From Synechococcus sp. BL107 (GTDB taxonomy: Bacteria > Cyanobacteriota > Cyanobacteriia > PCC-6307 > Cyanobiaceae): 64,000 bases of DNA. The notes below the pieces were generated by a model that saw only the letters and a program-made list of their open reading frames with translations, was not told where the DNA came from and did no database searches. Position numbers and translations under genes: made by a program. The stretch lies in assembly GCF_000153805.1 (NCBI RefSeq), contig NZ_DS022298.1, forward strand, positions 900,609 through 964,608, written 5' to 3'. Shown here in pieces: positions 16,129-24,324 of the stretch (the first letter of the stretch is position 1; each line of letters begins with the position of its first letter).

Positions 16129-17619
16129 TCAGGCTTCGTTACGTCCAGCAATAGAAGCCTGTCGTGCTCGACCTCCAGCCGCCCATTCTTTGAGCTGCGC
16201 AAGGGATTCGCTGGCGGTGCGGGAGAGGGGGATGAGTTGGGACGCGGCTCGAATTAAATCCGTCTCGCTGAGTTCACGGTGTTCGGCGAAGGCCAAATGC
16301 ATGGCTTCAATCACCGTCTGCTCCAGTTCGGCCCCAGAAAATCCTTCACAGCGGCTCACAACGGTCTCCAGCGGAAGAGTCACGCCTGGACGACGTTGTT
16401 TTAAATGGAGCTCAAGGATGCTTTGTCGTTCGCTTTCGCTTGGTAAATCCAGCAGAAAGATTTCATCGAAACGCCCTTTGCGCAGAAGTTCCGGTGGCAG
16501 CTGATCCACCCCGTTAGCGGTGGCAACAACGAAGACAGGAGAGCTTTTTTCAGCCATCCAAGTGAGCACATTCGCCAGCACCCGTTGACTTGTGCCGCCG
16601 TCGCTTCGGCCATCGCCGCCAAACCCCTTTTCAATTTCATCGATCCACAACACACAAGGCGCCATGGCCTCCGCGAGCTGGATCATGTCTCGGGTGCGCG
16701 CTTCACTCGCTCCCACTAATCCAGCAAAGAGCCGACCCACGTCGAGACGTAGTAAGGGCATTGACCAGCTCCGTGCGATGGCCTTTGCGGTCAGGGATTT
16801 TCCTGTCCCCTGAGGCCCAACGAGGAGGACGCCCCTGGGGAGAGGAAGCCCAAAGCGACGTGCTTCTTCAGAGAAGGCGCGATGTCGCTGTTGAAGCCAG
16901 CTCTTCAGAGAATCGTGGCCGCCGATGGCTTCGGTGCCTGAATCGCTGCGGCAAAACTCCAACACCTCGCTTCGGGCGATGGCCTGACGTTTTTCCTCAA
17001 GAACCTCAGCCAGATCCTCTGCGCCGATGCTGCCGCGTCGAGCCAGGGCCCGCGCTGCAACCTGACGAACACGCATCTCACTCAGACCACTACAGGCCTG
17101 TGTGAGCTCATCAAGCACAGCAGGGTCGAGGGCGCTTCCGCTGTTTAATCCGATGCTGCTGATGAGCTGACGGAGATCATCGGCATCCGGTAACGGAAGG
17201 TCCAGCAGCGTTAATGATTCATCGAGATCTGCTGGGGGTGTCCACTGCCCAGAGCAGAGAATCAAGCTGTGGGGTGTGCTGCGAAGAGACGTCTCGAGGT
17301 TGCGCAACATCCTCGCCACGCCAGGGTCATCACAGAATCGGTGAAAGTCTTTCGCGAGAACCAGGGTTGGACGACTGGGGTCGAGATTCTGCAACCACTG
17401 CAACATGGCCATCGGCTGTCGGCTCCCGACTCCTTCGTCGTTCAATGTGCCGCTCAGGCCATCAATGAAGTTCCAACTGGTCAGCTGACTTTGGAGGCGT
17501 ATCGCGGCCTGGCTCAACAGGGTTTCAACTCGAACCTCTTCGCTACTTCGAATCCAGATCAGCGGTGTTCGCGCTCGAATCAGAAGATCAAGTTGATGAC
17601 TCCAGGCCGTACTGCTCAT
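16129..17619 (-). CDS. Ycf46-type AAA+ ATPase
   Basis: 496 residues. The N-terminal half (about 1-220) resembles the Ycf46 domain, opening with HQLDLLIRARTPLIWIRSSEEVRVE. The C-terminal AAA+ module carries Walker A GPQGTGKSL (about 268), Walker B VLWIDEIEKGF, sensor 1 VVATAN and an arginine-finger-like LLRKGRFDEIF. Ycf46 proteins occur in cyanobacteria and algal plastids and have been linked to CO2 uptake or photosynthesis control, but the exact job is unclear. The start overlaps the end of yceD by 4 nt, so it is the last gene of a yidC-yceD-ycf46 chain. Confidence 0.9.
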   Translation of the reverse strand: MSSTAWSHQLDLLIRARTPLIWIRSSEEVRVETLLSQAAIRLQSQLTSWNFIDGLSGTLNDEGVGSRQPMAMLQWLQNLDPSRPTLVLAKDFHRFCDDPGVARMLRNLETSLRSTPHSLILCSGQWTPPADLDESLTLLDLPLPDADDLRQLISSIGLNSGSALDPAVLDELTQACSGLSEMRVRQVAARALARRGSIGAEDLAEVLEEKRQAIARSEVLEFCRSDSGTEAIGGHDSLKSWLQQRHRAFSEEARRFGLPLPRGVLLVGPQGTGKSLTAKAIARSWSMPLLRLDVGRLFAGLVGASEARTRDMIQLAEAMAPCVLWIDEIEKGFGGDGRSDGGTSQRVLANVLTWMAEKSSPVFVVATANGVDQLPPELLRKGRFDEIFLLDLPSESERQSILELHLKQRRPGVTLPLETVVSRCEGFSGAELEQTVIEAMHLAFAEHRELSETDLIRAASQLIPLSRTASESLAQLKEWAAGGRARQASIAGRNEA

Positions 17620-18134
17620 GGGTCACTTAAGCGCCGCAGCGCCTCCCAACGTGGATCTGTCGCTGGTTCATCGTTGGCGACAACGTCCTGATTGAACGTT
17701 GGCGCTCCAGGGCAGGTTTCACCGCAATCGTTCACAACGGGCAGTTGCAAATTCAGTTGCTCGAAGGCCCATTGCTGTGGATCGAAATTACCGCGTGGGT
17801 CGAGGGTCTCGACCAGTCCTTCCAGGTCCGAGATCTCCGCGGACAACTGCAGTTGGTCTTCCGTAGGTGGTTGGTCACCTAACCAGATCAGCTCAGAAGG
17901 ACTGGCCGAAAGCTGCTGGTTGAACTGTCCAAGGCAACGGTCACAGCTGAGCGTCACGATTGTGTTGAGCTCTGCTTCCACAGCAAGAACATTGCCGCGA
18001 TGTTCAGCCTGGATCTCACCCCGCACGGGTGTTAACGATGTAAGGGCATCGAGATACCCCTCAAACACCCAGGTTTTTGGACTGCCAAGGGCCCGGAGCT
18101 CTTGAAGAGCAACTGGCTCCAGCTCTGGAATCAT
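17616..18134 (-). CDS. YceD/DUF177 protein
   Basis: 172 residues. The family's cysteine pattern is present: a C-x-x-C (SCDRCLGQF, about 103-108) in the middle and C-x-x-x-C (NDCGETCPG) near the end. YceD proteins are tied to 23S rRNA or L32 supply in bacteria and plants; in many genomes rpmF follows, but not here. The gene overlaps both neighbours by 4 nt (ATGA), so it is surely translationally coupled to yidC and the Ycf46 gene. Confidence 0.85.
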   Translation of the reverse strand: MIPELEPVALQELRALGSPKTWVFEGYLDALTSLTPVRGEIQAEHRGNVLAVEAELNTIVTLSCDRCLGQFNQQLSASPSELIWLGDQPPTEDQLQLSAEISDLEGLVETLDPRGNFDPQQWAFEQLNLQLPVVNDCGETCPGAPTFNQDVVANDEPATDPRWEALRRLSDP

Positions 18135-19273
18135 TTTCCGCCTTTAGGTTCGAAGGGCAGTCGTGAATCGCTGGAGCCACCCGCTGTTGCCGTTGCCGTC
18201 ACTGTTTGTTGTGACGCCTGTTGGTCAAGAATCTTTTGCAAGTTCTCAGGCAGGGCTTCTTTCGTGAGGATGAACGTTTGGAGGGCTTGGAAAATATTGG
18301 CGATCACCATGTAAAGCAACACGCCAGCTGGCAGGGGAAAAAACAGGAACATCCCTGTGATCATCACTGGGGTGATTTTGTTGGCGGTGGCCTGTTGGGG
18401 GTTGGCAGGCATTCCCATGCCCGACAACAGCTGAGAGAGGAAAAGGGTTAAACCGAATCCACCCACCAGAATCGCAATATCCCAGTTGATTGCTCCGTCG
18501 GCGTAAAAGCCCACCTGTCCGAGGGCTTTGATGAATAAAAAGCCACTGCGGGCGGCTAACCCAGGAATTTTGGCTTCGACAGTGGCGTCACCGGCAGCGA
18601 TAGCGGTGATGGTTCCGTCTTCCGTGACACGGACGATGTCATCACCCTTGGTGACGGACCAGGCTGGTGAGAATTTCCCAGGGTTCTCAAGTTCGGTGAG
18701 AACGTCGGAAAAGGATCGCCCGTCTTTGGTATGCAAATTGACGCTGGCTGAATCGCCGACGCCCATCTTGGTGCCCCGGGGAAGGCTTGCAATCACTGGG
18801 ACGTGATCGGTTTCACCGATAAAAATTGAGTGGCTGGCGCTGTTGAAGGGTTTGAGTTCAACGGCTGCGATTTGATCAGCCGGCAACACCTTCATGTTCA
18901 ACGTGTAGGGCACATCCGCAAAGGGTGATCCCCGAAGGGTTGCAAACAGTGCGAAGAGGATCGGCATTTGAACCAGCAGAGGCAAGCAACCTGCAAGAGG
19001 GCTGCCGAACTCCTTCATGACTTTGCCGAGTTCCTCCTGTTGCTTTTGGGGATTGCTCGCATAACGGGCTTTGATATCGGCTTGCCGCTTTTGCATCACG
19101 GGTTGCGCGATCCGCATCCGTCGAGCGCTACGAATGGACCCAGCACTGAGGGGATAAAGAGCAACTCTTATCACCAGCGTCAAAGCCACGATGGCCAAGC
19201 CGTAGCTGGGAACCAATCCGTAGAAAAAATCCAGGATTGGAATGAGAAGGTTGTCGGAGATGTATCCGATCAC
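18131..19273 (-). CDS. yidC: Membrane protein insertase YidC/Alb3
   Basis: 380 residues. It inserts proteins into the plasma and thylakoid membranes, with or without the Sec translocon. Visible are the first core helix region ([28 protein letters not shown]), the conserved K/R in that helix, the coiled cytoplasmic loop ([37 protein letters not shown]), [21 protein letters not shown], and later helices ending [24 protein letters not shown] lumenal or periplasmic insert (about 130-250) is larger than in Gram-positive YidC. The gene order rpmH-rnpA-PH protein-yidC is the usual one, here all on the minus strand. Confidence 0.96.
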   Translation of the reverse strand: MIGYISDNLLIPILDFFYGLVPSYGLAIVALTLVIRVALYPLSAGSIRSARRMRIAQPVMQKRQADIKARYASNPQKQQEELGKVMKEFGSPLAGCLPLLVQMPILFALFATLRGSPFADVPYTLNMKVLPADQIAAVELKPFNSASHSIFIGETDHVPVIASLPRGTKMGVGDSASVNLHTKDGRSFSDVLTELENPGKFSPAWSVTKGDDIVRVTEDGTITAIAAGDATVEAKIPGLAARSGFLFIKALGQVGFYADGAINWDIAILVGGFGLTLFLSQLLSGMGMPANPQQATANKITPVMITGMFLFFPLPAGVLLYMVIANIFQALQTFILTKEALPENLQKILDQQASQQTVTATATAGGSSDSRLPFEPKGGK

Positions 19274-19327
19274 GTTGAGAAACCCGGGGTTAGTGACGTT
19301 CTGACGCCAGTGTGCATGAGCAGGGGC

Positions 19328-19735
19328 TTAGACGGCGAAGCCTTCGACCGACTTGTCAGTTGATGTGGATGAACGCTTGTTGATCCGTTCAAGGATGTAG
19401 GCCTCAACTTCCCTAAAGCGGGGCAAGGAGCGCATTTCAAGTCGCGCACCGTCGTTCAAAACAAGCACCATGTCGCCCCAGGCACCAAAGCCCCTTGGAA
19501 CCGTCCTGACTTCGCTGATTTGGGAATACACCACTTGGGTTTTGTCGTTCCCCATCCATCCACCACAGACGGAGATGCGTCGGCTCGTAATTCGAAAGCG
19601 AAGCCAAACAGCTCGAACAATGGCTCCAATCGTGAACGGCAAACCAATCAACGTGAAGCCCAGCAGCACATTGAGGATGAGATCTCCCTTGGCTGGACCG
19701 CCCTCGTAATGGACGTCTTCCTGAATCGTGGTCAT
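19328..19735 (-). CDS. PH-domain (YdbS/DUF304-like) membrane protein
   Basis: 135 residues from the ATG that overlaps the rnpA stop (ATGA). Near the N-terminus a hydrophobic hairpin LILNVLLGFTLIGLPFTIGAIVRAVWLRF (about 17-45) precedes a small beta-rich bacterial PH-like domain: ITSRRISVCGGWMGNDKTQVVYSQISEVRTVPRGFGAWGDMVLVLNDGARLEMRSLPRF. This protein commonly stands between rnpA and yidC in cyanobacteria. Its role is unknown; membrane association is likely. Confidence 0.85.
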   Translation of the reverse strand: MTTIQEDVHYEGGPAKGDLILNVLLGFTLIGLPFTIGAIVRAVWLRFRITSRRISVCGGWMGNDKTQVVYSQISEVRTVPRGFGAWGDMVLVLNDGARLEMRSLPRFREVEAYILERINKRSSTSTDKSVEGFAV

Positions 19736-20118
19736 CGTTCCAGACCTGCAATTTTCAAGAGACTGTCGCATTCTTCGAGCAATTGCGCGGGTTCGGCTTC
19801 CGCGGCATTGGGTCGGAGGCTGAATAGCAACCACCATCCAGCTAAATCGGTTCGCTGTTCGAGGCGTTGTCGGAGATGGTTATGGAGCAATCGTCGTAGG
19901 CGGTTGCGACGCACAGCGCGTTTGCTCACCTTGTTGCTGATCACCAGGGCACAGCGGCAGGTTGTATCGCTTTGGCTGCGAAGCTCCGATCGAAGCAATG
20001 TTCGATCACTTTGGATTTGGCGAAGCACCATCCATGTCCCGTGGTGACGGCGTTGAGAACGGTGTAAGCGGCTGAAACAACGATGTCCACGCAAGCGCAT
20101 GGAAGCTGGGAGCACCAT
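19732..20118 (-). CDS. rnpA: Ribonuclease P protein component
   Basis: 128 residues from the ATG at the upstream end; a second ATG six codons later (MRLRGHRCFSRLHR) is a plausible start too. RnpA binds RNase P RNA and helps remove tRNA 5' leaders. The signature R-N-R-x-R-R is present as KRAVRRNRLRRLLHNHLRQ, with the preceding strand CALVISNKVSKRA. The gene follows rpmH, as in nearly all bacteria, and its stop overlaps the next gene's start. Confidence 0.95.
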   Translation of the reverse strand: MVLPASMRLRGHRCFSRLHRSQRRHHGTWMVLRQIQSDRTLLRSELRSQSDTTCRCALVISNKVSKRAVRRNRLRRLLHNHLRQRLEQRTDLAGWWLLFSLRPNAAEAEPAQLLEECDSLLKIAGLER

Positions 20119-20193
20119 CAACCAACATTGGATACGGTTTGTTCAAATGAGGCGAAGCCATTCACCTCATCAACGTTGCAACAGTCGCCGGAT

Positions 20194-20331
20194 TTAAACG
20201 GCTAGACGAGTCCGTCCCCGTTTCCGTCGGGTGCGAATCACCCGACGTCCCGTATGGGATCGCATGCGAACGCGAAATCCTGAAACACGTTTTCTTTTGC
20301 GGCTTGTTCCACCGAGAGTGCGCTTCGTCAT
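20194..20331 (-). CDS. rpmH: 50S ribosomal protein L34
   Basis: 45 residues, highly basic: [19 protein letters not shown], then [20 protein letters not shown], ending GRTRLAV. This is the standard L34 sequence in full. The protein sits at the base of the large subunit. It stands about 75 bases upstream of rnpA on the same strand, the universal rpmH-rnpA pairing. Confidence 0.97.
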   Translation of the reverse strand: MTKRTLGGTSRKRKRVSGFRVRMRSHTGRRVIRTRRKRGRTRLAV

Positions 20332-20377
20332 ATGAGTTGTTTGGCGTCCGGCCGATCTGAGCTAATGATTTTATCAG

Positions 20378-20953
20378 TCAGTCCATGTCGATCAGCCAAC
20401 TGCCGACGTAACCAGACATCGGCACGTCGCCCGGGGCTTGGATCAACGCGTTGAGTTGGTACATCCGCTTCCCCTTGGGGTTAAAAAGTTTGATGCGGAG
20501 TGAATAGTCACCCTCCATGGGTACGGGTTCATCCGGATAAACTTCAATCGCCGTTTGGTCTTCGTTCACCTCGATGGTGGCGGGAACCTCTTCAAGACAC
20601 TTTGAGCGGCTCATCATGCTGCCCCGAGATGTGCGGCAGAGGGATATGCGTTCTGGTTTGAGTTTGGCGTCAAAAAAGTCAGGCACTTCAACGGTCAACT
20701 TGAGAATGGCCGTCTTGCGATCTTTTTCGCGGAGAGTCAGATACCAGTCGGCGCGATCGTCCTGGATCGCAGAGGTTTGGTAGTAATACAGCTTCTTGTA
20801 ACCATCGTTGTTGTCCCAGCGAAACTCCATAAGTCCCGATGTGCCTTGAGCTATTGACGGAGTTGGTGCAGTACTGCTTAGGCATGCTCCAACCAGCAAT
20901 GCACTCGCGGTCGCTGCGCATGGCATGAGGCGTTGCAGAAGCGAACGGGGCAT
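20378..20953 (-). CDS. DUF2808-type exported lipoprotein
   Basis: 191 residues. A signal peptide with a lipobox-like LLVGAC (about 19-24) precedes a beta-rich domain typical of cyanobacterial DUF2808 proteins: LMEFRWDNNDGYKKLYYYQTS, LTVEVPDFFDAKLKPERISLCR, IEVYPDEPVPMEGDYSLRIKLFNPKGKRMYQLNALIQ. The last segment, GYVGSWLIDMD, is also family-like. Two cysteines (in ISLCR and KCLEE) may pair in the periplasm. Function unknown; probably an outer-envelope component. Confidence 0.8.
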   Translation of the reverse strand: MPRSLLQRLMPCAATASALLVGACLSSTAPTPSIAQGTSGLMEFRWDNNDGYKKLYYYQTSAIQDDRADWYLTLREKDRKTAILKLTVEVPDFFDAKLKPERISLCRTSRGSMMSRSKCLEEVPATIEVNEDQTAIEVYPDEPVPMEGDYSLRIKLFNPKGKRMYQLNALIQAPGDVPMSGYVGSWLIDMD

Positions 20954-21032
20954 GGGATTAACGCTTGATAATTTTCTAATTCTCCTGAGTCCTGCGACAG
21001 AGCGATGCCTCGAGGGGTCGGCGGCTCATCTG

Positions 21033-21416
21033 TCAGTTGTGACGAGATCTATCCGGCCGTAATCGTTGAGCCTCGCTGCGATAGGGGTGTCTTGGCTCTC
21101 GTGTAGGTGGCATCCAGGCGTGTGCCAGCACTCGAATGCAGCGCTCAAGGTCTCCTTGAACGGCCATTTGCTGGCAATCCAACAGCGCAACACCGTCCCA
21201 TCCAGGCCGTTGTCGGGCCATGGCCGCAGGAAAACAGACGTCAAGATCGGCTGTCACTGAAAAAGTCACTGAAACGATCCGTTCAGGGGATAAGTCGTTC
21301 TCTTTGACAAGGGCATCAATGAGGTCGCAAACGGCGTCTCGAATGGCCGCTGTGGTGTTGGCAGCGCTTGTTGTCGCTCCCCGAAGGCCGACCAATTTCA
21401 GTTCGGTGTCGCTCAT
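21033..21416 (-). CDS. aroH: Chorismate mutase, AroH class
   Basis: 127 residues from the ATG that overlaps the sppA stop (ATGA); an upstream in-frame extension is unlikely to be used. Chorismate mutase turns chorismate into prephenate for Phe and Tyr synthesis. It matches the B. subtilis AroH type: VGLRGATT (active-site Arg), SVTADLDVCFPAAMAR, the CxQM-like segment CQQMAVQGDLERCIRVL and RLRPD at the C-terminus. This is the monofunctional trimeric barrel form, not the helical AroQ. Confidence 0.93.
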   Translation of the reverse strand: MSDTELKLVGLRGATTSAANTTAAIRDAVCDLIDALVKENDLSPERIVSVTFSVTADLDVCFPAAMARQRPGWDGVALLDCQQMAVQGDLERCIRVLAHAWMPPTREPRHPYRSEAQRLRPDRSRHN

Positions 21417-22225
21417 GGGCGATACAGCCAAAGCACCTGACCACTGCCCATGAGCTCCATCGTCAGCCATTTCTGAAGTTGGCTGACGATCTGAGAGCCC
21501 GGCAGCAAGTTGCTCACTTTCCGGCGGGGTCTACCAAGGGTGACCGGTCGAATGTCGTCTTGATCTAGATCTGCCAGCTGGGCGGCTAAGCGGAGGGCGT
21601 GGTCTTCGTCACCTAGTTCATCCACGAGCCCTAGCGATAACGCCTGTTCTCCACTGAAGACTCGCCCATCTGCAAAGGTTTTTACAGTTTCCTCGGTGAG
21701 GTTTCGCCCTTTCGCTACAACGCCCACAAATTGGCTGTAACTACTGTCGATTAAGTCCTGAAGGAGAGCGCGTTCCTCAGGATTCAGTGCTCGATCGGGG
21801 GACAAGATGTCTTTGAATTTCCCGCTCTTCACGGTGTCGAAGCGAATGCCGATGCGTTCAAACACGCGGGACAGATCATTGCCCCGCAGGATCACGCCAA
21901 TCGAGCCGGTGATCGTGCCTGGGTTCGACACGATTTTTTCTGCGCCTACACCGATGTAGACCCCGCCAGAAGCGGAAATATTGCCGAAGCTGGCCACCAC
22001 GCGGCAGCCGTTTTCTCTCAGTCTCAGCAGCGCTGCATGGATTTCTTGACTGTCGCCAACAGTCCCACCAGGACTGTCAATTCGTAGAAGAAGTGCGGGG
22101 AATTCACGCCGCTTCACTTCCAGCAAAGCCTTCAGCACGCGTTGTCGTGTGGCCCCGTTGATCGGTCCCTCCACAACAATGCGCGCCATTCGGCGGTGTG
22201 ATTTTCGGCGCAGGGGCCAGATCAT
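21413..22225 (-). CDS. sppA: Signal peptide peptidase SppA, short form
   Basis: 270 residues, the half-length form. The catalytic serine stands in FGNISASGGVYIGVGA and the general-base lysine in VKSGKFKDILSPDR. The oxyanion-type glycine motif RIDSPGGTVGDSQ precedes both. SppA degrades leftover signal peptides in membranes; in cyanobacteria it has also been linked to light acclimation. There is no obvious N-terminal membrane anchor. It is divergent from the DMT transporter gene with a gap of about 20 bases. Confidence 0.92.
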   Translation of the reverse strand: MIWPLRRKSHRRMARIVVEGPINGATRQRVLKALLEVKRREFPALLLRIDSPGGTVGDSQEIHAALLRLRENGCRVVASFGNISASGGVYIGVGAEKIVSNPGTITGSIGVILRGNDLSRVFERIGIRFDTVKSGKFKDILSPDRALNPEERALLQDLIDSSYSQFVGVVAKGRNLTEETVKTFADGRVFSGEQALSLGLVDELGDEDHALRLAAQLADLDQDDIRPVTLGRPRRKVSNLLPGSQIVSQLQKWLTMELMGSGQVLWLYRP

Positions 22226-22245
22226 GTCGCGCAGGTCTAGACACC

Positions 22246-23214
22246 ATGATCTTAAAAAGAGGCCTTCGAACGTTCTTCATGCCGTCCATTTGGATCTGGC
22301 TGCTGATGGTGTTGCCCTTTGCTCTGTGGGGCACCGCTATGACAGCGATGGCCCCGCTTTTGGCCACAGGTGGGCCATGGCTTGTCGCGGGATTACGGCT
22401 ATTCCCTGCGGGTTTGGTTCTTCTGTTGTGGGTTGTTTGGACGGGGCGATCTGTCTGGATTGATGGTCGCGATTGGGGCTGGTTTGCCCTATTCACTGTG
22501 GTGGATGCTTGTTTGTTTCAAGCCCTCTTGGCCGTTGGTCTAGATGGCACCGGTGCTGGCCTTGGGTCGGTGTTAATTGATTCGCAGCCGTTGCTGGTCG
22601 CTCTTTTGGCGCGGGGGTTATTCGCAGAGTTGATCAACCCTGTTGGCTGGGTTGGCTTGGGTCTTGGCTTGGCTGGGATTTTTTGTCTCGGGGTTCCTGG
22701 CGAACTCCTTAACCATTGGTGGTTGCTGGCTGATCCTCCAGCTGTTCAGCAGTTGTTGCAGCCTGGCGAAGTCTGGATGTTGCTTGCATCTCTCGCCATG
22801 GCCCTCGGGACTGTTCTCATACGCTTCGCATCGCGTCACAGTGATCCCGTCGCTGTGACGGCTTGGCACATGGTTTTGGGAGGAATTCCTTTGCTCCTTC
22901 TATTCGGCTTTGAAAATGGCGTGGAGCCCATCGGATGGTCCCTTGCTGACTGGGGCCGGATGGGGTTTGCAAGTTTTCTGGGCAGTGCTTTGGCCTACGG
23001 ACTCTTTTTTTGGTTTGCCAATCGCCGAGACCTCACAAGCTTCAGCAGCTTGGGATTTTTGACACCGGTTTTTGCCTTGGCAACGGGCGGCTGGCTGTTG
23101 GGCGAGCGCTTGGATCCATTGCAGTGGGTCGGCGTGATGTTGGTTTTGTTGTCGGTGATCTGCGTCAGCCAGCGTCGCCGTCTGTGGGAGCCCGCTCCTG
23201 AACTGTCCTCGTAA
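22246..23214 (+). CDS. DMT-superfamily (EamA) transporter
   Basis: 322 residues from the preferred ATG (MILKRGLRTFF); another ATG 11 codons on (MPSIWIWLLMVL) is possible. About ten hydrophobic helices in two EamA repeats are visible, the first with FALWGTAMTAMAPLL, the second with AWHMVLGGIPLLLLFG and FLGSALAYGLFFWFANR. The typical end LGFLTPVFALATGGWLLGERLDPLQWVGVMLVL is present. These proteins export metabolites such as amino acids; the substrate is not readable. Two glycosyltransferase genes follow closely on the same strand. Confidence 0.88.
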   Translation: MILKRGLRTFFMPSIWIWLLMVLPFALWGTAMTAMAPLLATGGPWLVAGLRLFPAGLVLLLWVVWTGRSVWIDGRDWGWFALFTVVDACLFQALLAVGLDGTGAGLGSVLIDSQPLLVALLARGLFAELINPVGWVGLGLGLAGIFCLGVPGELLNHWWLLADPPAVQQLLQPGEVWMLLASLAMALGTVLIRFASRHSDPVAVTAWHMVLGGIPLLLLFGFENGVEPIGWSLADWGRMGFASFLGSALAYGLFFWFANRRDLTSFSSLGFLTPVFALATGGWLLGERLDPLQWVGVMLVLLSVICVSQRRRLWEPAPELSS

Positions 23215-23223
23215 TCCGTTTCG

Positions 23224-24324
23224 ATGCCTGTGCGTTCTCTTCAGCTTGTGCTGGTGAATACCCCCATCGGTGCGCTTGGGAGTGGCCGCGGAGGGGGTGT
23301 GGAACTCACCCTCGCGTCGTTGATCCAGGGATTGGTGCGGCAAAACCACCGTGTCACCCTCGTTTCAGCCAAGGGATCGACGCTGCCTTCTGGATGTTCC
23401 GGCGTCACCCTGGTGGAGGTGGAGGGTGTTGATCAACCCAGCTGGCAGCACGCTGATGCCGATGCTTCGGTTTTGATTCCAAGGAACGGATTATTGCCAG
23501 CGTTGTGGGAGGCAGCTCTACACCACGGGACGAGTGCCGATGCAGTCATCAACTGCGGCTACGACTGGCTTCCGCTTTGGCTCACGCCCTGGGTTCAGCC
23601 CAGACTGTTTCATTTGATCAGCATGGGGGATGTGGCCCATGTGATGCGTGAGGCCATCGAAGCCGTGGCCTCTAGTCATCCCCAGAGCCTGGCTTTTCAT
23701 ACCCGCCGTCAAGCAGCAGATTTTCAGCTTCCAGGAACCGCCAGAGTGGTGGGGAACGGGTTTGATCTCAGCCGTTACTCCCTGCAATTGTCCTCTGATG
23801 GCCCCTTGGGTTGGGCCGGGAGAATTGCTCCAGAAAAAGGATTGGAGGATGCGGCTCGCGCCGCCGCTGCTCTCGGCGAGTCGCTGCTGGTTTGGGGCTT
23901 GCGCGAAGACCCTGCCTACGCCGCTGCCGTTGAAGCGATGGTGCCGCCTGGAACGATCCAGTGGAGAGGATTTCTGCCCACCCACACGTTGCAGCAGCAG
24001 TTGGGTTCCTGCCGTGCCCTGATCAATACACCCAAGTGGAACGAGGCATACGGGAATGTGGTGGTGGAAGCTTTGGCCTGTGGAGTCCCCGTGGTGGCCT
24101 ACGACAGGGGCGGACCTGGGGAGCTCATTATTTCTGGTGAAACCGGTTGGCTAGTGCCCCCAGACGATGTGGAATCCCTCGTGACAGCGTTGCGTCATGT
24201 CAATCAAATTGACCGTTTCAAATGCCGAGATTGGGCTGAAAAGAACGCCACATGCGAAGTGTTCAGCGCTCGGGTGGAGAGATGGATTCGTGATGGATTG
24301 AAGGCAGATGTCAGCATCAGTTAG
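23224..24324 (+). CDS. GT4-type glycosyltransferase
   Basis: 366 residues. A GT-B fold is indicated by the N-terminal glycine-rich segment GSGRGGGVELTLASLIQGLVRQNHRVTLVSAKG and the C-terminal donor-binding region. That region carries GWAGRIAPEKGLEDAARAA and the E-x7-E motif EAYGNVVVEALACGVPVVAYDRGGPGELI. It likely moves a sugar from a nucleotide donor to a lipid or polysaccharide. The gene begins 9 nt after the DMT transporter gene, and the next gene begins directly at its stop codon. Confidence 0.9.
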   Translation: MPVRSLQLVLVNTPIGALGSGRGGGVELTLASLIQGLVRQNHRVTLVSAKGSTLPSGCSGVTLVEVEGVDQPSWQHADADASVLIPRNGLLPALWEAALHHGTSADAVINCGYDWLPLWLTPWVQPRLFHLISMGDVAHVMREAIEAVASSHPQSLAFHTRRQAADFQLPGTARVVGNGFDLSRYSLQLSSDGPLGWAGRIAPEKGLEDAARAAAALGESLLVWGLREDPAYAAAVEAMVPPGTIQWRGFLPTHTLQQQLGSCRALINTPKWNEAYGNVVVEALACGVPVVAYDRGGPGELIISGETGWLVPPDDVESLVTALRHVNQIDRFKCRDWAEKNATCEVFSARVERWIRDGLKADVSIS